Shown here: piece after piece, positions 1 through 9,231 of the stretch
Numbering within the stretch: position 1 is the first letter of the stretch
Layout of the letters: every line of letters begins with the position of its first letter
Origin: Lachnospiraceae bacterium MD308
GTDB lineage: Bacteria; Bacillota; Clostridia; Lachnospirales; Lachnospiraceae
Length of the DNA stretch: 64,000 nt
Reading direction: 5' to 3'
NCBI GenBank assembly: GCA_010206225.2
Contig: VIQU02000008.1
Coordinates: 50,284-114,283, forward strand
Notes under the pieces: generated by a model
Database searches by the model: none
What the model saw: the letters and a program-made list of their open reading frames with translations, nothing else
Told to the model about the DNA's origin: nothing
Position numbers and translations under genes: made by a program

Positions 1-1281
1 GGAAGCTTTTCCGGTAAGCTTCGGAACCGCCGGTGCTGCCGCTGGTTTCGCTGTTGTAGTCGAAGTCGCCGGCGGTGTTGAAACCTGCGTCGTCTGGGCG
101 GTGCTTCCCGTACCATACGACGGTGTGGTTCCTGGTTTGATATACCAAAAATTCATATCTACATTACCGGAAATACCTGACACTCTACCAGAAGATGTAT
201 ACTGCCAGAAGTCATAATCTCCCGTATAATCTGTACTTGTCGTATAATGAGCCAGCCATGCCGGATACTTTGCCGTAATCTCTGATGCGTACAGATCGGA
301 ACTGAACATACTCTTATTCGCGTATACAAGCGGAGTATAGCCCGCTTTCCTGATTCTGTCGCAGAATGCCAGACAAATATCTGTCTTTACCCTTCTGCTC
401 AATTTCGTCGAACTGGAAAAACGTCCGCCGCTATAATACTCATAATCAAACACCAGAGGCATTGTAATCTTATATCCTTTTACCGTCTTCAAAAGATATT
501 CTGCCTCTTGTACCGCTTCTGCCGTCGTGATCGCCTGTGAAAATATGTATGCGCCAACCTTCACTCCCGCGGCGGCGGCATTCTTCATATTCGCTGCCGC
601 TGTCGGATCCTTTGCCAAAGCTCCCGTCTTCGTACCTCTGTAAGAAGTGCGGACAAATGCATACTCAATTCCTGCTTTTTTCACATTGCTCCAGTTAATC
701 GTCCCATTCCATTTGGAAACATCAATTCCCTGCTTTATCGTATACCCGGAAAATTTTTTGTTATGTGTAACCTTTGAAGAAGCCGCCCGTGTCTTTATGC
801 CGCCGCCGAAAAAGTCCGCCGGGATCTTCGCGCCGCTCAGTCTTTCCCGCCCCGGATCATCCAGATCCGTCTCTGACAGAGCATCCTCTTTCACGGCTTC
901 TGCGTTCTTATCATCCGCTTCCTGTGTTTTCGGTTCAGAAGTTTCATTCTTTTCCGCTGTCTTTCCTTCTTCTTCAGAGACCTTATCTTTCCCTGCCCCC
1001 TGAGGTTCTGTTATATCCGCACCGGCTGATTCCTCATCCTTCTCAGAAACAGCTTCATCTATAACCGCTTCCGGCTGCTCCTGCCTGTCGGTACCTTCTC
1101 CTGCAACGACCGGCTCTGAATCGCCCCTCTGCGGCTGCTCTGCCGCCGGCTCCCCTTCTTCCGAAACTACTGCCTGACCTCCTAAAGTCTCAGGCTCGCT
1201 CGCCAGTACTCTCTCCGAGAATACTGTCATTCCCATGCTCAGTATTAGCAATGCCGCAACAAATCTGTACTTTCTCTTCAT
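1..1281 (-). CDS. GH25 family lysozyme (N-acetylmuramidase), secreted, C-terminus beyond window
   Basis: Secreted muramidase cleaving the MurNAc-GlcNAc bond of peptidoglycan. The frame is open from the ATG at 1281 to the window edge, giving 427 residues without a stop. A signal peptide (MKRKYRF then a hydrophobic core) spans about residues 1-27, followed by a long Glu/Pro/Ala-rich acidic spacer to about 165. The GH25 domain starts at GIDVSKWNG (Asp187) and has the DxE catalytic pair in VFDYEYY (Asp279, Glu281) and the late WQYTSSG motif. After about residue 375 comes a Pro/Thr/Ser/Ala-rich linker and the start of another domain (VPKLTGKAS), possibly fibronectin- or Ig-like. The ribosome site is AGGGGAAG. 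The family is certain; the C-terminal domain is unknown. Confidence 0.92.
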   Translation of the reverse strand, partial: MKRKYRFVAALLILSMGMTVFSERVLASEPETLGGQAVVSEEGEPAAEQPQRGDSEPVVAGEGTDRQEQPEAVIDEAVSEKDEESAGADITEPQGAGKDKVSEEEGKTAEKNETSEPKTQEADDKNAEAVKEDALSETDLDDPGRERLSGAKIPADFFGGGIKTRAASSKVTHNKKFSGYTIKQGIDVSKWNGTINWSNVKKAGIEYAFVRTSYRGTKTGALAKDPTAAANMKNAAAAGVKVGAYIFSQAITTAEAVQEAEYLLKTVKGYKITMPLVFDYEYYSGGRFSSSTKLSRRVKTDICLAFCDRIRKAGYTPLVYANKSMFSSDLYASEITAKYPAWLAHYTTSTDYTGDYDFWQYTSSGRVSGISGNVDMNFWYIKPGTTPSYGTGSTAQTTQVSTPPATSTTTAKPAAAPAVPKLTGKAS

Positions 1282-1376
1282 TTTATCTTCCCCTTATTAT
1301 TGATTTTTTTCGTCGTCTGCTATCTTATAAAACTAAGATTAAACCTATATTAAATTTCCCTCAAAAATGCCCCCAT

Positions 1377-2282
1377 TTACATTTGTTCCAGATATTCCCT
1401 TATATTATCCAATGATTTCCTGCTAAGAAGCTCATATGCCTGATACGTCATCCCCGAGGAAGCTCCCATACAAATTACATTCTCCCTGCTCCTTACATCC
1501 TCTGACATATCTCCCAGCGCCTCCGTCATATCACAGCAGAACAGATTGCCCGGCTGTCTGATCCATTCCTCAAGAGCCGCCATATCCGCTGCCGGACCTA
1601 TGGACGTGTTGAACATAATCTTTCCGCTGCCCAACTCTTTAAACTCATCTTCATGGAGAAGGATCGTATTCTTATTGAGACAGGTGAACACAACCTCACT
1701 GTCACGGAGTAGTTCGGCTAAAGGCTTATAATGAATCCCCTGCTCTTCCCGCTCAGGTTTTACACTTCTTGCAAAGTAAGAAACCTCTGCTCCGAAAAAA
1801 TGGAGTGCATCCGCTATCAGTCCGCCCGAATCCCCGATACCCACCATTCCTACCTTAAGTCCGGTAATCTCCCTCATCTTCTCTCCCCGAAGAGGCATGC
1901 CGTAACCGTGCAGAATCTGGATAAGCTGATAGACCGCATACTCGGCCACACCTTTATCCCCATAGTTTCGCACGCCCCTTACAGTAATGCCTTTTGTCCT
2001 TGCAAATGCAATATCCACATTAGCGCTGTCTTCCGAATAAAGACTGCATATCATGCCCACATATCTCAGTCCGGGAACTTTTTTCAATATCTCCTCTCCC
2101 ATCTGCGTGGCAAAACCTACAAGCACCGCATCCGCATCCTGAATTCTCTCTGCCAGTTCTCCATCATCCCTCGGCTGCTCCGAATAAAATATCACTTCAT
2201 CCGCATACTCTTTTAATTCTTCCCGTGCCCATCCCACAAGATTTACAGGCGCCGCCGCCACAAGCTTCTTAAATTTCTTCAT
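1377..2282 (-). CDS. D-isomer-specific 2-hydroxyacid dehydrogenase family protein
   Basis: NAD(P)-dependent oxidoreductase of the D-2-hydroxyacid dehydrogenase superfamily. An N-terminal catalytic half is followed by the NAD-binding segment, where VGMVGIGDSGG is the Rossmann glycine loop at about residues 145-155; the late substrate-domain part (MFNTSIGPAAD, then CMGASSGMTYQAYE) fits the family. The reading frame is open further upstream, but the start chosen is the ATG at 2282: AGGAGG lies 8 bases before it, whereas the upstream codons read through the end of the editing-protein gene. The chosen start overlaps that gene's stop by 14 bases, so the two are probably translationally coupled. The substrate cannot be told from sequence. 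Confidence 0.8.
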   Translation of the reverse strand: MKKFKKLVAAAPVNLVGWAREELKEYADEVIFYSEQPRDDGELAERIQDADAVLVGFATQMGEEILKKVPGLRYVGMICSLYSEDSANVDIAFARTKGITVRGVRNYGDKGVAEYAVYQLIQILHGYGMPLRGEKMREITGLKVGMVGIGDSGGLIADALHFFGAEVSYFARSVKPEREEQGIHYKPLAELLRDSEVVFTCLNKNTILLHEDEFKELGSGKIMFNTSIGPAADMAALEEWIRQPGNLFCCDMTEALGDMSEDVRSRENVICMGASSGMTYQAYELLSRKSLDNIREYLEQM

Positions 2283-3468
2283 CCTCATATCCTCCTTTGC
2301 AAATCTTCCGCAAAGCCTCTTCACTGCCTTTAAGAGAGCCCTGCACCATCTCTGCTTTTCCGCCGCCTCTGCCTGCAAATGTCTCATTCAGCCTTTTGCA
2401 CAACGGCCGCACATCTTCTGTGCGGCTTCCGATCACATACCGATAGCCGCTGCTTTCTGTTCCGGCAAACACGGCGCACACCGAAGCCCCTTTCAGCAGC
2501 AATTGGTTCATAAGCTCCCTTGGCGCATTCCCTGAGATCTCTTTGTCAAATACGGTGACGACGTGCTCTGACACATCAATCTCCTGCGCCAGATACCGGA
2601 TCATCTTTTGCTGGAGCGAAGCCAGCTTCCCCTTAAGCGATACCTGCTCCTCCTTCAGACGGTCCACTGCCTGAGAAATTTCCGTTTCCTTCGCACACAG
2701 TGCGGCGGAGACAGACTTACAGCTTTCATCCTTCCTTCCATAATCGGAAAGAGCGCGGTATCCGCACAGCATCGTAAGGCGCTCTCCGCCTTTGTAATTC
2801 ACCATATTCACAATCTTGATCAGTCCGATCTCCCCGGTCTTTTTCACGTGAGGCGCACAGCAGGCGCAGACATCATAGCCGGGAATCGTCACGATACGCA
2901 CCTGTCCTTCAATCTCAATCTTACTGCGATAATCGAGAGCCGTAAGTTCCTCTTTGGAAGGATATGATACCTGAACGTCCACATTTTCAAAGACCGCTCT
3001 GTTCGCCTTACGTTCAATTTCCTTTAACTGCTTCTTTGTAAGCGCCCCGTCAAAATCCAGTGTACAGTAATCACTGCCAAGATGAAAACCTACATTATTA
3101 TAACCAAACTGTTCATGGACAATGCCCGACACGATATGCTCACCAGAATGCTGCTGCATTTTCTCAAACCGCTCCTCCCAGTCGATCTTCCCGCGAACCT
3201 TATCCCCTTCTTTCAGAGCCTCCTCTGTGATATGATACACAATATCCTCTTTCTCCCGAACATCAAACACCTTTACCCCGTCAAGATACCCGGTATCCGC
3301 GTACTGCCCTCCCCCTTCCGGGAAAAAGGCCGTTCTGTCAAGAACCACCCTGTACCTGTCACCGTCCGGCAGACAGGCACAGACCACCGCGTCAAATTCC
3401 TTTAAATGGCTGTCCTCATAGAACAGCTTCACTGTCGCTTCCATCGTTATCTTTGTCCTTTCCGGCAT
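2269..3468 (-). CDS. alaX: Alanyl-tRNA editing protein, AlaX-L type with DHHA1 domain
   Basis: Free-standing trans-editing factor that hydrolyses mischarged Ser- or Gly-tRNA(Ala). It shows the AlaRS editing-domain zinc site: HSGEH near residue 107 and the later CACCAPH motif. The C-terminal third contains a coiled stretch and a DHHA1-like end (FAGRGGGKAEMVQGS), which makes it the long AlaX-L form at the usual length of about 390-400 residues. The ATG at 3468 has GAGG 8 bases upstream. The ATG at 3444 (MEATVKLFYED) matches the usual family N-terminus better, so the true start could be either. It lies 75 bases after argS on the same strand, which suggests a translation-fidelity operon. Confidence 0.92.
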   Translation of the reverse strand: MPERTKITMEATVKLFYEDSHLKEFDAVVCACLPDGDRYRVVLDRTAFFPEGGGQYADTGYLDGVKVFDVREKEDIVYHITEEALKEGDKVRGKIDWEERFEKMQQHSGEHIVSGIVHEQFGYNNVGFHLGSDYCTLDFDGALTKKQLKEIERKANRAVFENVDVQVSYPSKEELTALDYRSKIEIEGQVRIVTIPGYDVCACCAPHVKKTGEIGLIKIVNMVNYKGGERLTMLCGYRALSDYGRKDESCKSVSAALCAKETEISQAVDRLKEEQVSLKGKLASLQQKMIRYLAQEIDVSEHVVTVFDKEISGNAPRELMNQLLLKGASVCAVFAGTESSGYRYVIGSRTEDVRPLCKRLNETFAGRGGGKAEMVQGSLKGSEEALRKICKGGYEDEEI

Positions 3469-3543
3469 ACAGCCATCCTCATCTGCTTTCCTGCGTTTAT
3501 CACACTGCGCATATCCTCTCTTATCTGCTTTCCCGCAGCACCC

Positions 3544-5310
3544 TTACATCCGCTCAGGCGCTTCGAATCCAAGGACGTCAATACACGCTTCCAGTATCTC
3601 TTTTACAAGGATCAGCAGTGCGATATAACTCTCTTTCTTTTTCGTATCCTCTTGTGCAAGTATCTTTGTCTCATGATAGAACCGATTGAATGCATTAGCC
3701 AGATCATAGATGTAGGCGCAGATTTTATGGGGCGCAAGTTCCTCGTAAGCCACGGTCATCACATCATTATATTTGGCAGCCTCAAGCATCAGAGCCTTCT
3801 CACCGCCGCTGTCTGCACCCGCGATACAAAGCCCGTCAAGTTTGTTTCCCTCTACCGTATATTTGTTCAAAATAGATTTGATACGAACAATCGTATATAA
3901 GATATACGGCCCTGTATTTCCCTCAAAGGAAGTAAACCTGTCCACATCAAACACATAATCTTTAGAAGCCTGATTGGACAAATCCCCGTATTTAATGGCA
4001 GCCAGTCCCACGATCTTTGCCGTAGCTTTTGCCTCTGCTTCCTCAACCGTCCGGTTATCCGTAATCTTTTTATACATCTCCTCCTCGATATCGGCGATCA
4101 GGTTTTCCAGACGCATAATACCGCCCTCTCTCGTCTTAAACGGCTTACCGTCTTTTCCATTCATCGTTCCAAACCCCATGAAGGAAAGCCCCATTTTCTG
4201 CGGTACGATTCCGCTCTTTTTTGCCGCGCGGAATACCTGTACAAAGTGAAGCTCCTGACGCTTGTCCGCTACATAGATTACTTTGTCCGGCTCATAATCT
4301 CTCATACGCTGTACTAACGTGGCAAGATCGGTCGTTCCATAAAGAGACGCACCGTCTGACTTTTGAACCATGCAAGGCGGTATCTCTTTCGTGTCAGATT
4401 CCTCCTGCACATCAATCACAAGAGCTCCTTGATCGATACGTGCGAATCCGTCTTCCTTAAGACGCTCAATCATATCCGGAATATCGCTCTGTGCGTCAGA
4501 CTCACCTTTCCAGAGATCAAACTCCACATTCAGATTGTCATAATTCTTTTTCAGATCTGTGACGGATACCTTCATAATATGCTTCCAGACCGCCGTATAC
4601 CCTTTATGACCATTCTGAAGCAAATACGTGGCATGGAGAGCATTTTCACGGTATCCATCGTCTTCTTTCGCTTTCGCGCTGGCCGTCGGGTAGATTTCCT
4701 CCAATTCACTGATCGTAAACGGCGCCTCCTTCGGATATTCTCCTTCAAACGCTTCATCAAAATAAGGAAGCTTGGGGCTTCGCTCCTTAAGCTCCGTAAT
4801 AATCAGGCCCATCTGGTAGCCCCAGTCACCCAGATGGATATCGCCGAGCACCTTATGCCCCACCTTTTTGGCAATGCGCTTCACACTCTCTCCAATGATC
4901 GCAGAACGAAGATGTCCCACATGAAGCGGCTTGGCTACATTGGGGCCGCCGTAATCTACCATGATTATCTGCGGCTCTTTATCCTTCTCGATGCCAAGAT
5001 CTTCTGTCCCCCGCATCTCATTCAAATAAGACGCGACCGCCTGCTTATCAAGCTTTATATTAATAAAGCCCGGTTTTACTGCCGTAATTTCCCCAATGTA
5101 CTTCCTCTCTGTAAGACTCTCTATCACATCCTCCGCAATCATAAGCGGAGCCTTGTGATAGGTCTTTGCCCCCGCCATCGCCCCATTGCATTGATATTCG
5201 CACAGATCCGGGCGGTTGGAAACCGCAGCCTTAGCAAGGCTCCTGCTATACCCCGCCTTCTCAAAAGCCGCGCCAAGCTCCGCTTCAATATAATCTATTA
5301 TTTTCTTCAT
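3544..5310 (-). CDS. argS: Arginyl-tRNA synthetase
   Basis: Class I aminoacyl-tRNA synthetase charging tRNA(Arg), 588 residues, the normal length. Features in order: N-terminal ArgRS domain (residues 1-90), catalytic core with the HIGH-type motif in KPLHVGHLRSA (about residue 130), the signature FKTREGG that replaces the KMSKS loop in this family, and a DALR anticodon-binding domain ending in the typical LGFEAPERM. The ATG at 5310 has an AGGAGGA ribosome site. On the opposite side lies a divergent flavin reductase gene. No anomalies seen. Confidence 0.97.
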   Translation of the reverse strand: MKKIIDYIEAELGAAFEKAGYSRSLAKAAVSNRPDLCEYQCNGAMAGAKTYHKAPLMIAEDVIESLTERKYIGEITAVKPGFINIKLDKQAVASYLNEMRGTEDLGIEKDKEPQIIMVDYGGPNVAKPLHVGHLRSAIIGESVKRIAKKVGHKVLGDIHLGDWGYQMGLIITELKERSPKLPYFDEAFEGEYPKEAPFTISELEEIYPTASAKAKEDDGYRENALHATYLLQNGHKGYTAVWKHIMKVSVTDLKKNYDNLNVEFDLWKGESDAQSDIPDMIERLKEDGFARIDQGALVIDVQEESDTKEIPPCMVQKSDGASLYGTTDLATLVQRMRDYEPDKVIYVADKRQELHFVQVFRAAKKSGIVPQKMGLSFMGFGTMNGKDGKPFKTREGGIMRLENLIADIEEEMYKKITDNRTVEEAEAKATAKIVGLAAIKYGDLSNQASKDYVFDVDRFTSFEGNTGPYILYTIVRIKSILNKYTVEGNKLDGLCIAGADSGGEKALMLEAAKYNDVMTVAYEELAPHKICAYIYDLANAFNRFYHETKILAQEDTKKKESYIALLILVKEILEACIDVLGFEAPERM

Positions 5311-5354
5311 GGCTCTTCCTCCTGATTTTAAATTTCATTCTAATAACTTATCGT

Positions 5355-5360
5355 ATTATA
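5355..5360 (-). promoter_or_regulatory. Candidate -10 element for argS
   Basis: A perfect TATAAT on the minus strand 45 bases upstream of the argS ATG. No good -35 is seen at 17 bases, so the call rests on the -10 and its position. I see no T-box leader: the intergenic region is only 149 bases and is shared with a divergent gene. Confidence 0.45.
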
Positions 5361-5386
5361 TTTTTTCAAAAAAGTCCATACTATTA

Positions 5387-5415
5387 TTGCCAAATATTGC
5401 ATCCCATGCTATTAT
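5387..5415 (+). promoter_or_regulatory. Sigma-A promoter of the flavin reductase-rubredoxin gene
   Basis: TTGCCA at 5387-5392, exactly 17 bases, then TATTAT at 5410-5415, followed by the gene's AAGGAG ribosome site at 5451. Spacing and match are good for a vegetative promoter. Confidence 0.7.
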
Positions 5416-5465
5416 ATCAGTAACAATTACTATTATCAGATAATACTCGAAAGGAGAATATGATT

Positions 5466-6116
5466 ATGAACAAAAATGTATTCCGTAACCTGTCCTACGG
5501 TGTATATGTAGTTTCCACACTGGACGGCAAAAGGAACACCGGATGCGTTGCCAACAGCATTATGCAGATCACCTCGTCTCCCGCCTCCGTTGCAGTCAGC
5601 ATGAACCATGATAATTATACCAATTCCTGCATTCAGAATACCGGAAAATTCGCTGTCTCCATTCTGTCCGAGCTTTCCGCTCCTTCCTTGATCGGACAGT
5701 TCGGTTTCCAGTCCGGAAAAGATACAGACAAATTCGACGGCATAGATTTCAGCGTCAGGGAAGGGCTCCCTGTATTAAATGACTGCTGCGGCTATCTTGT
5801 CTGCAAGGTCATCGACAAGATGGAAACTTCCTCTCACACTGTATTTTTAGGCGAAGTGATTGACGGGGATACCATCGGCGGCGCACCCGCCATGACCTAC
5901 GCGTACTACCATAACGTAGTCAAAGGCAAGAGCCCGAAAAACGCGCCGACTTATATCGCAGAAGAAGATAGATCCGCAAAAGATAAAACAGCTTCTAAAT
6001 GGGCATGCCAAATCTGCGGTTATGTCTATGAAGGCGAGGTTCCCTTTGAAGAACTGCCCGACACTTTCGTATGCCCAGTGTGCAGACAGAGTAAAGATAA
6101 GTTTGCTCAGAAATGA
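5466..6116 (+). CDS. Flavin reductase-rubredoxin fusion (high-molecular-weight rubredoxin type)
   Basis: Two-domain electron-transfer protein. Residues 1-150 form an FMN-binding split-barrel flavin reductase domain ([12 protein letters not shown] motif); the last 50 residues are a rubredoxin with paired [10 protein letters not shown] and CPVCRQSK cysteines holding one iron. Such proteins feed electrons from NAD(P)H to flavodiiron proteins that reduce O2 or NO in anaerobes. The ATG at 5466 is preferred over the one at 5460 because AAGGAG sits 9 bases before it instead of 3. It matches the C-terminal two modules of the flavodiiron protein at 42508-44298, so it is probably the separate-subunit version of the same chemistry. 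Confidence 0.9.
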   Translation: MNKNVFRNLSYGVYVVSTLDGKRNTGCVANSIMQITSSPASVAVSMNHDNYTNSCIQNTGKFAVSILSELSAPSLIGQFGFQSGKDTDKFDGIDFSVREGLPVLNDCCGYLVCKVIDKMETSSHTVFLGEVIDGDTIGGAPAMTYAYYHNVVKGKSPKNAPTYIAEEDRSAKDKTASKWACQICGYVYEGEVPFEELPDTFVCPVCRQSKDKFAQK

Positions 6117-6161
6117 CCGAAACAGCAAATATGAAAATATAAGGAAAAGGAGAATACACAG

Positions 6162-7064
6162 ATGAAACTAGGTTCCCATGTAGGAATGAGCGGCAAAAAA
6201 ATGCTGCTCGGCTCGGCACAAGAGGCTGTCTCTTACGGTGCCGACACATTCATGTTTTATACCGGAGCGCCCCAGAATACAAGACGCAAAGACATCAAGG
6301 AACTGAACATTGATGCCGCGTGGGACTATATGGAGAAGCAGGGTATTCATGAGATTGTCGTTCATGCTCCCTATATCATCAACCTCGGAAACGCTATAAA
6401 GCCCGAGACCTACGAACTTGCAGTAAATTTCCTGCGCACGGAGATTGAGCGTACCGAAGCCTGCAAAAGCAAAGTTTTAATCCTCCACCCCGGCTCTCAT
6501 GTGGGGGAAGGAGCCGATGTCGGAATCAGCCAGATCGTCAGAGGTCTGAATGAAGTGCTCACAAAGGATACCAACCTCTGTATCGCTCTCGAGACAATGG
6601 CGGGAAAAGGCTCAGAGACAGGACGTTCCTTTGAAGAGCTTGCACGCATCTACGACGGTGTTACCTATAATGAGAAGCTGCGTGTCTGCTTTGATACCTG
6701 TCATACCCACGACAGCGGATATGATATCATTCATGATTTTGACGGAGTGATCCATGAGTTTGATAAGCTACTCGGGAAAGAACAGATTGCTGTCTTCCAC
6801 ATCAATGACAGCAAGAATCCGACCGGTGCGAAAAAGGACCGCCATGCAAATATCGGATTCGGCGAGATTGGATTTGAGGCACTTTCCTATGTTGTACACC
6901 ACCCGGATTTTGAAGAGATCCCGAAGATACTTGAGACACCGTATATTCCTTCCCCATCCAATCCAAAAAAATCTTATGCGCCCTATAAGTATGAGATTGA
7001 GATGCTCCGAAAAGATGAATTTGATCCGAATGTGATAGAGAAGATCATAGCGGAGAATGAATAG
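6162..7064 (+). CDS. nfo: Deoxyribonuclease IV (AP endonuclease, Nfo family)
   Basis: Zinc-dependent endonuclease IV of base-excision repair, cutting 5' of abasic sites. It is a TIM barrel of 300 residues with family metal-ligand motifs: GSHVGMSG at the N-terminus, [52 protein letters not shown] and [12 protein letters not shown], and the closing ILETP. AAGGAG precedes the ATG. It lies 45 bases after the flavin reductase-rubredoxin gene, so co-transcription is likely. A clear terminator follows. Confidence 0.96.
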   Translation: MKLGSHVGMSGKKMLLGSAQEAVSYGADTFMFYTGAPQNTRRKDIKELNIDAAWDYMEKQGIHEIVVHAPYIINLGNAIKPETYELAVNFLRTEIERTEACKSKVLILHPGSHVGEGADVGISQIVRGLNEVLTKDTNLCIALETMAGKGSETGRSFEELARIYDGVTYNEKLRVCFDTCHTHDSGYDIIHDFDGVIHEFDKLLGKEQIAVFHINDSKNPTGAKKDRHANIGFGEIGFEALSYVVHHPDFEEIPKILETPYIPSPSNPKKSYAPYKYEIEMLRKDEFDPNVIEKIIAENE

Positions 7065-7080
7065 AAACAGCTTACCTGAA

Positions 7081-7140
7081 AAATCCCGGTGAATGACGCG
7101 CAGCCATAAAACGGCCCGTTTTCATTCATCGGGATTTTTT
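7081..7140 (+). terminator. Rho-independent terminator after nfo
   Basis: A 16-base arm at 7081-7096 pairs with 7122-7137 with one G-T wobble across a 25-base loop, and TTTTTT follows on the plus strand. The 3' arm overlaps the last codons of the truncated Uma2 fragment. Confidence 0.85.
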
Positions 7141-7365
7141 CATAATGCAGCAAATTCCATTATTTTTGCGGATATACCGATTAATCTCTGTATTAATATA
7201 ATGAAGAATTCTTTGGTGGTTCGTGGATGACGGGGCCATAAAATATATCTGTCCATCTATCAATTCTGCACGCTCGCCCTCCGGCAAAGCATAAATATCT
7301 TCTATCGTATAAACTTCCTCTTTTTTAACACATTCACTCTCTGCACCTCCATCATAAAAACACAT
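7126..7365 (-). pseudogene. N-terminal fragment of a Uma2 (DUF820) family nuclease-like protein
   Basis: Open frame of 79 codons whose residues 17-65 match the N-terminus of Uma2/DUF820 PD-(D/E)XK-fold proteins: YTIEDIYALPEGERAELIDG, then IYFMAPSSTNHQRI. Full-length members have about 180-200 residues. This one stops right after IRKNNG, where the family continues into its catalytic core, and the remaining codons read through the nfo terminator. It is therefore a remnant left by a deletion that ended at the terminator and is unlikely to be active. Confidence 0.7.
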
Positions 7366-7414
7366 CCTCTGCCGCTGTTTTTACTATAACGAATGGTGAA
7401 AAAGCTGTAAAGTC

Positions 7415-8467
7415 CTACCCGTCAAACACGCCCATGATCTTAATATAATCTTGCGTCTTATCCCGCATGATCCGAAACCCTTCCTCCAGCTTCTCTATCG
7501 GAAATCTATGCGTGATCATGCTCTCCGGTATCATCTTTTTTTCAGAAAGCCGCTTCATTACATACTGCCAGTCATCCTCCGTCTCCCCCGTAAACGAAGA
7601 ATTCCATGTTCCGGTAACAGTAAGCTGATTCTTAAGTATCTTCCAGTAGACATCTCTTGGAATCCTGATATCTGTAAACGGATTCCCCACAAGGCATACC
7701 TTTCCTGACACGGCGGCCAGATCAATCGCCTCTGCAATCGTCTCATTCCTTCCCGCGCACTCAAAGAAAACGTCCGCCCCCGCACCTATCGTGCGCTCCA
7801 TAATCCATGAGCTTACATTCTCTTTTCTTCCGTCGCAAAACTGGTCCTTTGTAAAACCAAGCTTGAAAGCCGTTTCCTTCTGAAAGTCCTTATTTCCAAT
7901 CAGAAAAATATGTTGAAACCCCGCATCTTTAAGAAATGCCGCCAGCAAAAGTCCAATCGTACCAAGACCGCACACAGCGATCCGATCTTCCATGCAGGGC
8001 AGCGTCCTTCGCATCGCATGCACCGCCACCGCCATAGGCTCTAACATAGCCGCCGCTTTAAAAGATACCGCATCCGGCAGTTCAATCAGATTTGCCGCAG
8101 GAACTACGGCATATTCTGCAAAACCGCCGTCCCTTCTCGAACCGAGATAGCTGTAATTCCTGCACAGCTCATACTTCCCTATCCTGCACGCAGCGCATTC
8201 CCGGCAGGGAATCATGGGAAACACCCCCACCCTTTTATACAGGAATCGTTCGTTTGCTTTCTTTCCAATCTCCGTCACCTCTCCGGAAAACTCATGTCCC
8301 AGAACCAATGGCATTCTGTGAGCGCCGTTTTGGTAGATTCTCGGAATATCAGAACCACAGATTCCGCATGCTTTTATCCTTACAGTCACTTCATCTTCCT
8401 TCGGCACAGGCTTTTTCGTATTCTTTAACCGGATGTCTCCTATTCTTTCCAGAACATATGCTTTCAT
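7415..8467 (-). CDS. Zinc-dependent medium-chain dehydrogenase, GatD-like polyol-phosphate dehydrogenase
   Basis: MDR-family alcohol dehydrogenase of 350 residues from the ATG at 8467 (GGGG 7 bases upstream; the open frame extends further but overlaps the cytidylyltransferase gene). It has the catalytic zinc motif CGICGSD, the GHEFSG motif, four structural-zinc cysteines (CRECAACRIGKYELC) and the NAD loop CGLGTIGLL. It resembles galactitol-1-phosphate 5-dehydrogenases. Its place directly after an IspD/TarI-type cytidylyltransferase and a pentose-phosphate epimerase suggests it reduces ribulose- or xylulose-5-phosphate to a pentitol phosphate, the TarJ role; that assignment is inference. It is the last gene of the glycan locus. 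Confidence 0.82.
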   Translation of the reverse strand: MKAYVLERIGDIRLKNTKKPVPKEDEVTVRIKACGICGSDIPRIYQNGAHRMPLVLGHEFSGEVTEIGKKANERFLYKRVGVFPMIPCRECAACRIGKYELCRNYSYLGSRRDGGFAEYAVVPAANLIELPDAVSFKAAAMLEPMAVAVHAMRRTLPCMEDRIAVCGLGTIGLLLAAFLKDAGFQHIFLIGNKDFQKETAFKLGFTKDQFCDGRKENVSSWIMERTIGAGADVFFECAGRNETIAEAIDLAAVSGKVCLVGNPFTDIRIPRDVYWKILKNQLTVTGTWNSSFTGETEDDWQYVMKRLSEKKMIPESMITHRFPIEKLEEGFRIMRDKTQDYIKIMGVFDG

Positions 8468-8489
8468 CAGAATTCCCCGCCTCCCGCCT

Positions 8490-9200
8490 TCACCGGCTTT
8501 TTTCCTCTTTCTGTCTTCTGAAATGCTTAAGATCCTCCATCGTCGTGATCTTATAGTTATTCTCATCACCCGGAATCATCACTACATCCATTCCCGCCAG
8601 AACCGCCGGCTCCGTAGAGCCTTTGATCCTTTGCAAACCGTCCGGCAAAAGCTTTACATTTGCTTCATAATACTTTTTAAAGTCAAATACTTCCGGCGCC
8701 TGCCCCGCAAACACCTTTTCCCTGTCAAGAAGCCCCGACACTCTCCTGCCCCCGCCGCTTAAGTAAACCGTATCCTTCATGGGCAGGACAGGCATGGCAC
8801 CTTCATGCTCTTTTAAGGCATGAAAACATAAGGTGATCTGTTCCTTCGACAGATTGGGACGCACTGCATCGTGGATGAAAATATGATTAGGAACCCGCTC
8901 TGTATCCGAATCCTTCAGATCCTTAAGCGCATGAAAAATCGATGCCTGCCGCTCATTCCCCGGTTCGGAAAACCCGCAGATCTTTCCCGTATCCAGTCCA
9001 TTTTCCTTTGCATCTGTCAAAATAACCTCCGTCCACTCCTTCTTTGCCACGATCCGCACCGCATCTATCATAGGATGAGTCAGCAATGTTTCCAGGCAAT
9101 AAGTAATCAAAAGCTTCCCCGATACCCGGATATATTGTTTGGGAACGTCAATTCCCATCCGCCGTCCTGCTCCGCCGGATAATAGTATAGCAGTGTTCAT
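8490..9200 (-). CDS. IspD/TarI-family cytidylyltransferase (probable pentitol-5-phosphate cytidylyltransferase)
   Basis: CTP-dependent nucleotidyltransferase with the LLSGGAGRRMGIDVPKQ signature at the N-terminus, IHDAVRPNL and the late GDENNYKITTMEDL motif shared by IspD and TarI. IspD makes CDP-methylerythritol and TarI makes CDP-ribitol. A partner dehydrogenase 22 bases downstream and a pentulose epimerase upstream favour a CDP-pentitol product for a teichoic-acid-like or capsular polymer. The ATG at 9200 (AGGAG 8 bases before) is chosen over 9218. An isoprenoid role is less likely because no other MEP gene is near. Confidence 0.82.
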   Translation of the reverse strand: MNTAILLSGGAGRRMGIDVPKQYIRVSGKLLITYCLETLLTHPMIDAVRIVAKKEWTEVILTDAKENGLDTGKICGFSEPGNERQASIFHALKDLKDSDTERVPNHIFIHDAVRPNLSKEQITLCFHALKEHEGAMPVLPMKDTVYLSGGGRRVSGLLDREKVFAGQAPEVFDFKKYYEANVKLLPDGLQRIKGSTEPAVLAGMDVVMIPGDENNYKITTMEDLKHFRRQKEEKSR

Positions 9201-9231
9201 GTTTTCAGCTCCTGTCATATAATTCTTGCAA

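Noticed and set aside
4363..5325. 320-codon open frame antisense to argS
   Set aside because: Antisense shadow of a complete argS with all motifs in order; no ribosome site or homology.
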